Source: Chitinophaga pinensis
Lineage (GTDB): Bacteria; Bacteroidota; Bacteroidia; UBA7662
Assembly (NCBI GenBank): GCA_945874665.1
Contig: CAMCHJ010000010.1
Coordinates: 1-63,299 of the forward strand
Direction of reading: 5' to 3'
Length of the DNA: 63,299 nucleotides
Shown: positions 17,942 to 26,620 of the stretch, in pieces
Layout of the letters: the number at the start of each line of letters is the position of its first letter
How positions within the stretch are numbered: position 1 is the stretch's first letter
The notes under the pieces: model-generated
What the model was told of the DNA's origin: nothing
Database searches by the model: none
What the model saw: only the letters and a program-made list of their open reading frames with translations
Made by a program: the position numbers and the translations under genes

Positions 17942-18671
17942 GATAAGATTTTAAAGTTTGTTCGATGATTTCGTGCGTGCGCTTTCGCAGCAGGTGCTCA
18001 TCGTAGTTTACATCAGCAGGATACAAAGGAGCATGCACCACCACCCGCGATTTCCGAGGGGAAAGCGCTGGCCAGGGAGCATCTTCCAATATCCGCCAGT
18101 TATCGATCAAAGATACCGGAACAATGGGAATGTTGTTAGCAATGGCCAGTCGAAATGCTCCTGATTTAAAAGGTTTTAACAAAGGCGCACCAGGCAGAAT
18201 ACCGCCTTCAGGAAAAATCATGATGTTGCCACCTTTTTTTACCCGTTCCATGGCTTGTTCAAAGGCCCGGTGCGAGCCTCGGTGGTGCCCCCGCGGCACA
18301 GCTATGTCGATGGTACGAAAAAACAGTCCGAACAACGGTATTTTAGCAAGCTCGTGCTTGGCCATGAAATGAGAAGTGCCCGGTACTGCCGCCGCCAGTA
18401 CGGGAATATCCAGGTAACTGGTATGATTGGCACAGTAAATATAGGGTGTGCGGCGTTTCAACTTAACCTCCTGCTTCACGTGCAAACGCATGCCGATGCC
18501 TGCAAATAAAAACCAAGCCCAACCTACCCGTAACCGATGGGCCAAAGGATGCGCCTGTTTAATGCGCAGCAGCAACACATAAAGCGGGTATTGCAGCAAA
18601 AAGCTCATCACAAACAACAGCAATAACCAGAAGGCAGCAAGCTGCCCGAGCCGTTTTTTCAGGGTTTTCAT
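17931..18671 (-). CDS. 1-acyl-sn-glycerol-3-phosphate acyltransferase (PlsC family)
   Basis: A membrane-associated acyltransferase of 246 residues that would make phosphatidate or a related acylated lipid. An N-terminal hydrophobic helix (AAFWLLLLFVMSFLLQYPLY) precedes the catalytic block I IYCANHTSYLD, block II around FFRTIDIAVPRGH, block III MIFPEGG and block IV IVPVSLI. It is the first gene of the minus-strand operon. A TAGCTTTG promoter box ends only seven bases before the ATG, so the mRNA may be leaderless. Confidence 0.92.
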   Translation of the reverse strand: MKTLKKRLGQLAAFWLLLLFVMSFLLQYPLYVLLLRIKQAHPLAHRLRVGWAWFLFAGIGMRLHVKQEVKLKRRTPYIYCANHTSYLDIPVLAAAVPGTSHFMAKHELAKIPLFGLFFRTIDIAVPRGHHRGSHRAFEQAMERVKKGGNIMIFPEGGILPGAPLLKPFKSGAFRLAIANNIPIVPVSLIDNWRILEDAPWPALSPRKSRVVVHAPLYPADVNYDEHLLRKRTHEIIEQTLKSYHEN

Positions 18672-18678
18672 GCAGCTG

Positions 18679-18686
18679 CAAAGCTA
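18679..18686 (-). promoter_or_regulatory. -7 box immediately upstream of the acyltransferase start
   Basis: On the minus strand TAGCTTTG matches TAnnTTTG exactly and ends seven bases before the ATG at 18671. No good -33 element is seen at the expected distance. Confidence 0.45.
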
Positions 18687-18846
18687 ACAAATCGATGTTA
18701 ATTCCATGTAAGTGCTTTTTAAGCCGTGGTTGCAAAGCCCTTACAGCGGTCCTGCTTCCCTGAGCGAGAAGTCCTCAACTCCATAAATAAAATTCGCTCT
18801 ATTTTTAACCCCACGAGCTGATTGCTTTTTCGTATTTTGCGCAGCT

Positions 18847-19833
18847 ATGGAAATCGTCGTTTCGGGAATCCGATCAACAGGTCAATTACATCTGGGCAAC
18901 TACTTTGGTGCGGTAAAAAACTTTGTACGCATGCAGCAGGAGCACCAGTGCTACTTTTTTATTGCCAATTACCATGCCCTTACCACGCACCCCAATCCCC
19001 AAGATTTAAGGGCAAGCGTGCGCCAAGTGCTGGTCGAATACCTGGCTTGTGGCATCAACCCCGAGCAGGCTATGGTGTATTTGCAGAGTGATATCCGCGA
19101 AATTCCCGAGTTATACATGTTGTTGAACATGCATGCCTATTTGGGGGAATTGGAAAAGGTAGCGTCGTTTAAAGACAAAGTGCGCAAGCAACCCAACAAT
19201 GTGAATGCAGGCTTGCTTACTTATCCCGTGCTCATGACCGCCGATGTGCTCATTCACAAGGCCACTAAAGTACCGGTGGGCAAAGACCAGGAGCAGCACC
19301 TCGAAATGGCTCGCAATTTTGTAAATCGATTCAATCATTTTTACGGTGTGGATGTTTTTCCCGAGCCCTATCCCTTTAATTTTGGAGAAGCTTTGGTGAA
19401 AGTGCCTGGTTTAGATGGCAGTGGTAAAATGGGTAAATCTGAAGGTGGCGGCAATGCCATTTATTTGAGCGAAGACCCCGCCAGCATCCATAAAAAAATA
19501 ATGCGTGCGGTTACTGATACCGGGCCTACCGAACCAAACAGTCCAGTTTCCGAGCCAATCGCCAATCTATTTAGTTTGCTAAAACTGGTATCGCCCCCCG
19601 ATACCCTTGTGCATTATGAGGCGGCTTATGCAGACTGTAGCATCCGCTATGGGGATTTAAAAAAGCAATTATCAGCCGATGTGCTCTCCTTTTTAGCGCC
19701 CCTTCAAGAGCGCATCAAAGAAATCGACAGCAACGAAGCCTACATACAAAAGGTTATGCGCGAAGGTGCCGAAAAAGCGAGCATCAGCGCTGCTGCCACA
19801 CTCAAAGAAGTTCGTCAAATCATGGGATTTTAA
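18847..19833 (+). CDS. trpS: Tryptophan--tRNA ligase
   Basis: Charges tRNA(Trp). A class I synthetase of 328 residues: the HIGH-type motif appears as HLGN (15-18) within SGIRSTGQLHLGNYFGAVKN and the KMSKS motif as KMGKS (194-198). The VPVGKDQEQHLEMARNFVNR segment is the conserved tryptophan/adenylate pocket. The length and both motifs indicate a functional enzyme. A promoter-like GTATTTTG lies a few bases before the ATG. It is probably cotranscribed with the following kinase, 9 bases away. Confidence 0.97.
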   Translation: MEIVVSGIRSTGQLHLGNYFGAVKNFVRMQQEHQCYFFIANYHALTTHPNPQDLRASVRQVLVEYLACGINPEQAMVYLQSDIREIPELYMLLNMHAYLGELEKVASFKDKVRKQPNNVNAGLLTYPVLMTADVLIHKATKVPVGKDQEQHLEMARNFVNRFNHFYGVDVFPEPYPFNFGEALVKVPGLDGSGKMGKSEGGGNAIYLSEDPASIHKKIMRAVTDTGPTEPNSPVSEPIANLFSLLKLVSPPDTLVHYEAAYADCSIRYGDLKKQLSADVLSFLAPLQERIKEIDSNEAYIQKVMREGAEKASISAAATLKEVRQIMGF

Positions 19834-19842
19834 GTAGTACAA

Positions 19843-20463
19843 ATGGGACAACACATCGCCATCGCCGGCAACATTGGCTCCGGTAAAACCACCCTCACCA
19901 ACCTGCTCGCCAAACATTACAATTGGGAGCCACATTATGAGGATGTAGATAACAACCCTTATTTGAACGATTTTTATGAAGACATGCAACGCTGGTCGTT
20001 TAACCTGCAAGTCTACTTTTTAAATTCGCGCTTTAGGCAGTTACAAGAAATCAGGCAGTTACCCAAGGCTGTGGTACAAGACCGCACCATTTACGAGGAT
20101 GCGCATATTTTTGCGCCGAACTTACACAGCATGGGACTCATGACGGGCCGTGATTATGAAAATTACCGTTCTCTTTTTGATGCCGTAAGCAGCATGGTGC
20201 AGCCGCCCGATCTATTGATCTACCTGCGTGCCTCTGTGCCAACGCTGGTGAAGCAAATCCAACGCCGTGGCCGGGAGTATGAAGACAGTATCCGTCTCGA
20301 CTACCTGCGTCGCTTAAACGAGCGCTATGAAGCTTGGGTTGATACTTACACCATCGGCAAATTACTTATTATTGACGTCGACAATCTGAATTTTGCGGAT
20401 AAACCTGAAGATTTGGGGAGCATCATCAATAAAATCGAAGCAGAGCTGCACGGGTTATTTTAA
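19843..20463 (+). CDS. Deoxynucleoside kinase (dNK family)
   Basis: Phosphorylates a deoxynucleoside to its 5'-monophosphate in the salvage pathway. The 206-residue protein has a P-loop AGNIGSGKTTLTNLL at residues 8-22, the substrate-binding YEDVDNNPYLNDFY stretch, the DRTIYEDAHIFA motif (the DRS/ERS equivalent) and the lid-type arginines in VKQIQRRGREYE. Base specificity (dA, dG, dC or dT) cannot be read safely. It is placed directly after trpS on the same strand. Confidence 0.92.
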   Translation: MGQHIAIAGNIGSGKTTLTNLLAKHYNWEPHYEDVDNNPYLNDFYEDMQRWSFNLQVYFLNSRFRQLQEIRQLPKAVVQDRTIYEDAHIFAPNLHSMGLMTGRDYENYRSLFDAVSSMVQPPDLLIYLRASVPTLVKQIQRRGREYEDSIRLDYLRRLNERYEAWVDTYTIGKLLIIDVDNLNFADKPEDLGSIINKIEAELHGLF

Positions 20464-20551
20464 AAAACCCCTGCCCTTCATTCAAAAATCACTTACTTAA
20501 ACTGGACACAAGAAACTCACGTTATAATTCACAATACAAATCAACAATCAA

Positions 20552-21049
20552 ATGAAAATCAACAAAAACTTAACCCTGGTATTGGTTGCTGGCATGTTGG
20601 CCATTACAGCTTGTAAAAAAGACAATCCGACACTCCCCTCCACCCCTCCACCACCAACGCGTACCGACCAATTAACTGCGAAGTCGTGGAAGGTAAAGCA
20701 GCACCGTATGATTGAAAATGGCCAGAACGATACTGCCAATATCAACATTGTTGGATCTGTAAATTGGAGGCTAACCTTTGCAGCCAACCGCACAGGAACA
20801 GCTACTGGCACTTTCATGGCTACACAGGCCAATCCAAACCCTGCCTTTAGTTGGTCGTTTAACAGTGATAGCACCAGTGTTAATATTGCTCCAACTGCCG
20901 GTGGCAATGGACTAGATTTACAACTGACCGATTCTACTTCCTTGCATCGCGTGGTTCAAAACATCACCTTGGCCATTGTAAATTCGCAAGGCCAGCAAAC
21001 AGGTCAAATATCTGGCACCTTGATCGAAAGCTTCGAGCGGATTCCTTAA
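20552..21049 (+). CDS. Small secreted lipoprotein
   Basis: 165 residues with a clear lipoprotein signal peptide (LVLVAGMLAITAC, lipidated Cys about residue 21), a Pro/Thr-rich linker, then a domain with the pattern LTAKSWKVKQHRMIENGQN and WRLTFAANRTGTATGTF. This resembles the lipocalin-like or META-like lipoproteins common in Bacteroidota. It is probably a surface or periplasmic outer-membrane lipoprotein. No catalytic residues can be recognised. It has an efficient terminator directly downstream. Confidence 0.75.
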   Translation: MKINKNLTLVLVAGMLAITACKKDNPTLPSTPPPPTRTDQLTAKSWKVKQHRMIENGQNDTANINIVGSVNWRLTFAANRTGTATGTFMATQANPNPAFSWSFNSDSTSVNIAPTAGGNGLDLQLTDSTSLHRVVQNITLAIVNSQGQQTGQISGTLIESFERIP

Positions 21050-21062
21050 TAAAACCGCTTTC

Positions 21063-21087
21063 AAAATCCCGCTTCGGCGGGATTTTT
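21063..21087 (+). terminator. Intrinsic terminator of the small lipoprotein gene
   Basis: The same CCCGC-TTCG-GCGGG hairpin as behind queA, flanked by an A run and six T. Confidence 0.9.
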
Positions 21088-21136
21088 TGTTTCTGAACGA
21101 TTCGTCAATGGCTATCGTTGATATCAATAAAGACAT

Positions 21137-21610
21137 ATGAAACAAGTTAACCGCATTGGGCTCGACCCGAACAAATCTGCCGAACTCGCCACCAAACTCA
21201 ATACCCTTTTAGCCAATTATCAAGTTTTTTACATGAACACCCGAGGTTTTCATTGGAACATCAAGGGCGAAAAATTCTTTGAATTGCATGTGAAGTTTGA
21301 GGAGCTGTACAACGACCTCATCCTCAAAATTGATGAAATAGCGGAGCGCGTGCTCACCTTGGGTCATACACCCATTCATACCTATAGCGATTACCTCGGC
21401 TTGTCGAACGTAAAAGAAGCCAAGGATGTAACTGCGGGTCGCGAGGCCATCGGCGGCATCTTAGACGGCTTCCAAAAGATATTGGTATTGGAGCGCGAGC
21501 TGCTAGAGATGTCGGCAGAGGCTGGCGATGAAGGCACCAACGCCCTCATGAGCGACTACATACGCGAGCAGGAGAAGCTGGTGTGGATGTATGGGGCTTG
21601 GATGAATTGA
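21137..21610 (+). CDS. Dps-like ferritin (DNA starvation/stationary-phase protection)
   Basis: A mini-ferritin of 157 residues that stores iron and protects DNA from peroxide. The ferroxidase motif NTRGFHWNIKGEKFFELH followed by FEELYNDLILKIDEIAER supplies the His, Asp and Glu ligands shared across the dimer interface. The four-helix length is normal and there is no long DNA-binding tail. It is a single gene; the short leader shows a TATCGTTG element resembling a -7 box. No OxyR or Fur box is recognisable. Confidence 0.93.
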   Translation: MKQVNRIGLDPNKSAELATKLNTLLANYQVFYMNTRGFHWNIKGEKFFELHVKFEELYNDLILKIDEIAERVLTLGHTPIHTYSDYLGLSNVKEAKDVTAGREAIGGILDGFQKILVLERELLEMSAEAGDEGTNALMSDYIREQEKLVWMYGAWMN

Positions 21611-21758
21611 TTTTGGGTAACGCCCAAAACTGGCTCAAGGTTTAAAGTTGAACATTCAAAGAAGTAAGATCTGGCCTGACACAGGAGCTCAATAAATACA
21701 ATGACCTCCTGACTCACAGTGCTTGCAGCTGTTGCTGCCACAGCTATTTAAATAAAAA

Positions 21759-21782
21759 ACCCTGATTCAAATGAACCAGGGT
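21759..21782 (-). terminator. Intrinsic terminator of the pyrophosphatase gene
   Basis: Stem ACCCTG.TTCA/TGAA.CAGGGT with a two-base loop, followed on the minus strand by TTTTTT. It lies 25 bases after the hppA stop. Confidence 0.85.
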
Positions 21783-21807
21783 CGTTATATAAAAAAGCTT
21801 TTTCTAC

Positions 21808-24165
21808 TTATTCTTGCTCGCTGCTTGCAGCGTCGGTATTACCCTCAGCAGTTTCAGCTTCCATGGCTTCCATTTCGGCGGCTACGTTGGCATCTCCTTC
21901 TGCTGGAGCTACTTCAGTGGCATTATCCATGAGCATTTCAACTGCAGGCGTTGAGGCTGGCAAAGTATTTTTACCATCAATATCCATGATCATTGGTGCA
22001 ATTACCAAGGCTACCACGGAGATCAACTTCAACAAAATGTTAAGTGACGGGCCAGAGGTGTCTTTAAATGGATCACCCACGGTATCGCCTACAACAGCGG
22101 CCTTGTGCGGCTCCGACTTCTTATAAAACTTCTCACCATTGATGGTTACGCCTTCTTCAAACATCTTCTTGGCATTGTCCCAGGCACCACCAGCATTCGA
22201 CTGGAAAATGGCCATCAACACACCCGAAACCGTTACACCGGCTAACAAACCACCCAAAGCTTCTGCACCAAAAACAAAGCCAATAATCACGGGAGAAACA
22301 ACGGCCAACACACCTGGCATCACCATCTCACGCAAGGCAGCGGCAGTAGAAATTTCTACGCACTTGCCATATTCGGCAACACCGTCAGCCTCTTGGAAAA
22401 TTCTTTGGTCTTCCGCGCTCCAGTCCTTCATCTCCGTATCGCCATTCTTGCGCATCACAGCCAAAGCAGCTTTCAACGGTGGGATATCGGCAAATTGGCG
22501 ACGTACTTCTGTGATCATGGCCATTGCCGCGCGACCTACAGCACCCATGGCCATGGCCGAGAATACAAATGGTAACATCGCACCTACAAACAAACAAGCC
22601 ATTACAGTTGCTTTCGACAAATCGATGGTAGAAATCTGCGCTGAAGTCATAAAGGCACCAAATAACGCTAGTGCTGTTAAAGCCGCCGATGCAATGGCAA
22701 AGCCTTTACCAATAGCAGCTGTAGTATTTCCTACTGCGTCTAATTTATCGGTACGTTGACGTACTTCTTTTGGTAACTCACTCATTTCAGCGATACCACC
22801 GGCGTTGTCAGAAATTGGACCGTAAGCATCTACCGCCAACTGAATGCCGGTATTGGCAAGCATGCCTACCGCTGCAATGGCAATACCATATAAACCACCA
22901 AAATGGAAGGCACCAATGATGCTGGCTGCAATGATCAAAATGGGAATCGCGGTACTCATCATACCTACACCCAAACCAGCGATGATGTTGGTGGCAGCGC
23001 CTGTTGAAGATTGGGTTACAATCGACATCACCGGCTTTTTACCTGTACCTGTATAATATTCAGTTACCAAACCCACGAGCAAGCCCGCTACCAAACCAAT
23101 AATGGTTGCGATAAAAATACCCGTTGAAGTCATTTCACGTTGTACGCCATACAACATATCGTTAAACACCCAAGTTTCAGGCAACATCCACTTGATGATG
23201 AAGTAAGAGGCTACGATCATTAGACCGGCAGACAAAAACTCACCTGTGTTAAGGGCTCTTTGTGGATCGCCACCTTCTTTTACTCTCACGAAGAAAGTAC
23301 CGAAAATCGACATGATGATACCTGCTGCAGCTAATACCAACGGCAACAATACGCCAGAGAGGCCATTAAACTGATCTACAAAACCTGGAGCCATAAAAGC
23401 AGCACCCAAAACCATAGTACCAATAATAGAGCCTACGTACGACTCAAATAAGTCGGCACCCATACCCGCCACGTCACCTACGTTATCACCTACGTTGTCA
23501 GCGATGGTAGCCGGATTCAAAGGATGGTCTTCTGGAATACCAGCTTCCACCTTACCTACAAGGTCCGCGCCTACGTCAGCAGCCTTGGTGTAGATGCCAC
23601 CACCTACGCGAGCGAAAAGGGCAATTGAAGATGCACCGAACGAAAAACCAGTGATGATGGTAATTACACGGTTAAGATTGGCAGCTGTATCGGTGCCAAA
23701 CATATTGCTGTAGATGATAAATAGCGTGCTCAATCCGAGTACACCCAAACCAACCACACCCAAACCCATTACAGAGCCACCGGTGAAGGCAATTTCGAGG
23801 GCTTTACCCATGCTGGTGCGCGCGGCGTTAGCAGTACGAACGTTGGCTTTGGTAGCCACTTTCATGCCGATGTAACCCGCCAAACCTGAACAGAGAGCGC
23901 CTATGATGAACGACAAACCAACCAGGGGTGAAGAGTTTTCATTGTTGTTAGCGAAAGCCAGCAAAATGGCCACGGCAACCACAAAAACAGCCAGTACGCG
24001 GTACTCTGCTTTTAAAAACGCCATGGCGCCTTCAGCAATGTGACCAGCGATTTTTTTCATCTTGTCGGTGCCAGCATCTTGCTTCGACACCCAGCTAGAC
24101 CGGATAAAGGTGAACACGAGGCCCACGATACCGATTACAGGAATGATGTAAAGAATTGAACTCAT
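21808..24165 (-). CDS. hppA: Membrane-bound cation-pumping pyrophosphatase
   Basis: Couples hydrolysis of PPi to export of H+ or Na+. A 785-residue protein with about 16 helices. Signatures are [39 protein letters not shown] and [20 protein letters not shown], which supply the Mg-PPi ligands. [10 protein letters not shown] carries Ala where K+-independent enzymes have Lys, so it belongs to the K+-dependent class; whether it pumps Na+, H+ or both is not decided. It has an unusual Glu/Ala-rich C-terminal tail of about 45 residues after the last helix. It has its own promoter and terminator. Confidence 0.96.
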   Translation of the reverse strand: MSSILYIIPVIGIVGLVFTFIRSSWVSKQDAGTDKMKKIAGHIAEGAMAFLKAEYRVLAVFVVAVAILLAFANNNENSSPLVGLSFIIGALCSGLAGYIGMKVATKANVRTANAARTSMGKALEIAFTGGSVMGLGVVGLGVLGLSTLFIIYSNMFGTDTAANLNRVITIITGFSFGASSIALFARVGGGIYTKAADVGADLVGKVEAGIPEDHPLNPATIADNVGDNVGDVAGMGADLFESYVGSIIGTMVLGAAFMAPGFVDQFNGLSGVLLPLVLAAAGIIMSIFGTFFVRVKEGGDPQRALNTGEFLSAGLMIVASYFIIKWMLPETWVFNDMLYGVQREMTSTGIFIATIIGLVAGLLVGLVTEYYTGTGKKPVMSIVTQSSTGAATNIIAGLGVGMMSTAIPILIIAASIIGAFHFGGLYGIAIAAVGMLANTGIQLAVDAYGPISDNAGGIAEMSELPKEVRQRTDKLDAVGNTTAAIGKGFAIASAALTALALFGAFMTSAQISTIDLSKATVMACLFVGAMLPFVFSAMAMGAVGRAAMAMITEVRRQFADIPPLKAALAVMRKNGDTEMKDWSAEDQRIFQEADGVAEYGKCVEISTAAALREMVMPGVLAVVSPVIIGFVFGAEALGGLLAGVTVSGVLMAIFQSNAGGAWDNAKKMFEEGVTINGEKFYKKSEPHKAAVVGDTVGDPFKDTSGPSLNILLKLISVVALVIAPMIMDIDGKNTLPASTPAVEMLMDNATEVAPAEGDANVAAEMEAMEAETAEGNTDAASSEQE

Positions 24166-24192
24166 TATTCTTATCGTTATTTTTTAGATTGG

Positions 24193-24222
24193 CAAAGATA
24201 GAATTTAAGATCGTTACACAAA
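24193..24222 (-). promoter_or_regulatory. hppA promoter
   Basis: On the minus strand TTTG (24222-24219), an 18-base spacer and TATCTTTG (24200-24193) give a near-ideal Bacteroidota promoter, 27 bases before the hppA start. Confidence 0.65.
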
Positions 24223-24707
24223 GTATTCGCTAGCAGAATGCCCAAGCAATTTTATAAAAAATGCCCATTTTTTACCCAAAAAGCCGTTTCAGATGCTCTG
24301 CAAGCAAAAATACCCTGTGTTGGAAACCGACGTTTTTCAAATTTTTCAGACATTTTTATTAAAAAAGATGCTAGCTAAGGCAAGGCAACTGTGGTTCCCT
24401 GCTAAAATATTTTGTCACCTCAAACCACAGTACGACAGGCAATAAAATGGTAATCTGAGCATCTCAGCATTATTATCACTGCTATACATTGCTTTTTGCA
24501 GTTTTTTATGTTTGTTACCGCAATGCTTTTTCTCCTCAATTGGTGCATTGAACGCTATTAGCCGTTCAACCCATGTATAGTGCTTACCCCTTGGGGGATT
24601 GATATCGGGCACTGCCTGCTGTAAGGTTGGTGCTGACATTGAACCATGGCCGCAAACGCTCACAGCTTTCTAAGAAAACAGCAACCGAAATTGAGTCCTC
24701 GACTGCT
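24223..24707. other. Gene-free stretch with several inverted repeats
   Basis: No gene is recognisable. ACTGTGGTT (24388-24396) and AACCACAGT (24423-24431) form a 9-bp inverted repeat around an AAAATATTTT palindrome. TTGAACG/CGTTCAA (24548-24569) forms a second hairpin, and CCCCTTGGGG a third. Short reading frames here look random. The repeats could belong to an RNA or to a decayed mobile element, but nothing links them to a known family. Confidence 0.4.
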
Positions 24708-25388
24708 TTAAGGCTTAAAACCCCCAAAATTCTGTGTGGCCAAGGCCATCGGAAGCGTTCTAAACTTGTACGGATCCTCTTCGATGGATACGCCACATCC
24801 CAAATGAGTAAAATTATTACTCAGTATATTTGCTTTGTGGTCTGGAGATTTCATCCACAACTTCACCGCTGCTCTGGCAAAATCACCATAGGTCAGCGGC
24901 TTGAGCGGCTTGCCATTCATGCCTAAAAAAGCAAAAGTGCCATCTGCATTCTTGGTTACGTCGTATTCGCCATTAGTCCCTGTTTTATAGGGAGGCATCT
25001 CCAAAATATTTTCGCCAGTAACGTTGAACTCGCCGCCTTTGTTGGCTATGCGTTGGTCTGGGGTGCGGTTTAGTTTATCGCTTTTGTTTACATGGTTAAA
25101 AAATCGCTTCTCACGCATTTCATCGCTGTGAAACTCAGCTGCCTTCTCCAAAACAGCATCATACCGCAAAGGCTCCAGTTTCTTTTTAATACGCGCCTCG
25201 TTGGTGGCAAAGAAAACAGCTGCATTGAGCAAGGCGATGTTCGGTTTTTCTACATCCAAGTTTGCCTTCACTGCATCGGTATTAAAAAAACTATCAACGC
25301 TGAGCTCGGTATACCAACTTTCGTTAAACGATTGGGCTTGTGCCGCCACAGTCAGGAGCGTACTAACAGCTAAAAGAAAGTATTTCAT
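24708..25388 (-). CDS. Secreted CAP (SCP/PR1) domain protein
   Basis: A 226-residue exported protein. The signal peptide MKYFLLAVSTLLTVAAQAQ fixes the ATG at 25388, although the frame is open further upstream. The CAP fold is seen in NEARIKKKLEPLRYDAVLEKAAEFHSD (first helix and His), HVNKSDKLNRTPDQRI, GENILEMPP and WMKSPDHKANILSNNFTHLGCGV, where the second His and Cys lie. Bacterial CAP proteins are extracellular with largely unknown ligands. There is no T9SS tail, so it is probably periplasmic. Confidence 0.9.
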   Translation of the reverse strand: MKYFLLAVSTLLTVAAQAQSFNESWYTELSVDSFFNTDAVKANLDVEKPNIALLNAAVFFATNEARIKKKLEPLRYDAVLEKAAEFHSDEMREKRFFNHVNKSDKLNRTPDQRIANKGGEFNVTGENILEMPPYKTGTNGEYDVTKNADGTFAFLGMNGKPLKPLTYGDFARAAVKLWMKSPDHKANILSNNFTHLGCGVSIEEDPYKFRTLPMALATQNFGGFKP

Positions 25389-25490
25389 GGATAAGGAGAT
25401 GAATGAAAAGGAATAAAGTTGCCGGCTAAACTGCTGCCTCCGATGGCAACAGCTAAGGTGATGCAAAATACTGTTTTTTAGGTAATGAAA

Positions 25491-25522
25491 AATGCCCGAT
25501 TTGCATTTGCAAACCGGGCATT
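25491..25522 (-). terminator. Intrinsic terminator of the cytochrome c gene
   Basis: A long stem AATGCCCG.TTTGCA/TGCAAA.CGGGCATT followed on the minus strand by TTTTTC, about 20 bases after the cytochrome stop. Confidence 0.8.
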
Positions 25523-25542
25523 TATATCAGGTGTTGGATAGA

Positions 25543-26007
25543 TTACCCTTGCGCAGCTAATGTGCGAACGTAGTTAATCAAATGCCAGCCATCTTCGTCG
25601 CTAATGCCGTAAGTTGAAATTTTCAACATGGCACCTCTGCCGTTGAGCAGCTTCCAATGAAGTTCACCATCGGTTTGCGCTGGCGTTTTGTCTACTAAGT
25701 TGGCTGCTTTTACCGCCATGCCCGCAGGCACCTCGGCTTTGCCGTTTTCACCGTGACAACTTATGCAGTATTGCGTAAAAATGCCTTTTCCTTTTTCAAT
25801 TGAAGCGGCATCCGCAGTAAAAGGATTGGCAACTGCCTTTGCTTCTGCTGGGGCTACCCATGCTTCGGCCATTGGCTCTTCCGCAACTGGAGCAGCTTCG
25901 GCAGTTTGACTGGTTGTTTCTTCAGCCGTTTCGCTGCCGCCACAAGCTACCATTACACTTACACCAGCTAACATGGCCAGGCTCAGTATCCATTTGTTTG
26001 TGTTCAT
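25543..26007 (-). CDS. Monohaem cytochrome c lipoprotein
   Basis: An exported lipoprotein (MNTNKWILSLAMLAGVSVMV then ACGG) with a Glu/Ala/Pro-rich linker of about 50 residues. A class I cytochrome domain follows with one haem-binding CISCH, and a later GAMLKIS that can supply the axial Met. At 154 residues it is a typical Bacteroidota electron-carrier lipoprotein, held in the membrane by its lipid and reaching out on the linker. It is divergent from the cco remnant, so it may once have served that oxidase (inference). Confidence 0.9.
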   Translation of the reverse strand: MNTNKWILSLAMLAGVSVMVACGGSETAEETTSQTAEAAPVAEEPMAEAWVAPAEAKAVANPFTADAASIEKGKGIFTQYCISCHGENGKAEVPAGMAVKAANLVDKTPAQTDGELHWKLLNGRGAMLKISTYGISDEDGWHLINYVRTLAAQG

Positions 26008-26037
26008 CTTTAGAATCGTTTTGTTATTTGTATATGA

Positions 26038-26045
26038 CAAAGTTA
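26038..26045 (-). promoter_or_regulatory. -7 box of the cytochrome c gene
   Basis: TAACTTTG on the minus strand matches TAnnTTTG exactly, 30 bases before the ATG. No convincing -33 element is seen. Confidence 0.45.
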
Positions 26046-26173
26046 TGACATAAAAGTTTGCGTCCTACTGTTTGACAACCAAAAAATGACATATCTCTGT
26101 AAGTTACAGAAAATATTTAGATATATTTATCTTTATATTTAAATATCTTTTCTTTCTTTGCATAACCATTTAA

Positions 26174-26548
26174 ATGCCGTTCAGCACTACATATACCTCT
26201 GAGCAAGCACATACTTGCAACCATTGCGGCGATGCTTGCGACGGATCAATCCTGAATACACAATAGCAAGCATTTTGCCGCCGTTTTACTCGTGGGCGAC
26301 CCCACCAGCTGGCCATATTTATGGCGGCTTTTGGTTTGGGTACCATTCCTGCTTTATTAGCGGTAGCCCTGCTCGACCGCAAAGTACTGCCCAGCCTCAC
26401 CCCCTATTTCAAAAAATTCAGCACGGCTTTGGTTGTGATTTTAGCAATGATCTTCATCCTGCGCGGCTTGGGCTTAGGCATTCCGTATTTGAGTCCAAAT
26501 ACCGCCACTTTTTACCAAGAGGAAGCTGCGGCACCTGCTTGTCACTGA
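26174..26548 (+). pseudogene. Fused remnant: start of CcoI/FixI copper ATPase joined to end of SafE/TauE-like protein
   Basis: From the ATG the frame reads MPFSTTYTSEQAHTCNHCGD and then ACDGSILNTQ, stop (TAG 26264-26266), QAFCRR. The HCGDAC..QAFC pattern is the N-terminal zinc/copper motif of CcoI/FixI ATPases. Without changing frame it continues TRGRPHQLAIFMAAFGLGTI, then a second membrane helix VVILAMIFILRGLGLGIP, and ends in CH. This is the C-terminal part of the SafE/TauE-like protein that usually closes Bacteroidota cco clusters. The genes normally between them (ccoS, N/O, P, G, H) are absent. The junction lies around 26270-26290. It is probably a deletion scar; a 75-residue two-helix piece starting at 26321 could still be translated. 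Confidence 0.75.
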
Positions 26549-26554
26549 GCCAGC

Positions 26555-26620
26555 AGTCAGGTAAACACGAAACGCTGTTCGCCCGGAAATTGAACCGGGA
26601 GCGTTTGAATACTACTGACT
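26555..26620. repeat. Nested inverted repeat at the end of pyrB
   Basis: Three nested arm pairs: AGTCAG (26555-26560)/CTGACT (26615-26620), AACGCT (26571-26576)/AGCGTT (26600-26605) and CCCGG (26582-26586)/CCGGG (26595-26599). The outer arm includes the last base of the pyrB stop. There is no T run, so it is not a standard terminator. It may protect the mRNA end or be a leftover of the deletion next to it. Confidence 0.45.

Noticed and set aside
24415-24663. An 82-codon frame considered as a transposase fragment
   Set aside because: Cys/His content hinted at a zinc motif, but no spacing matches a transposase, and there are no terminal repeats or target duplications.
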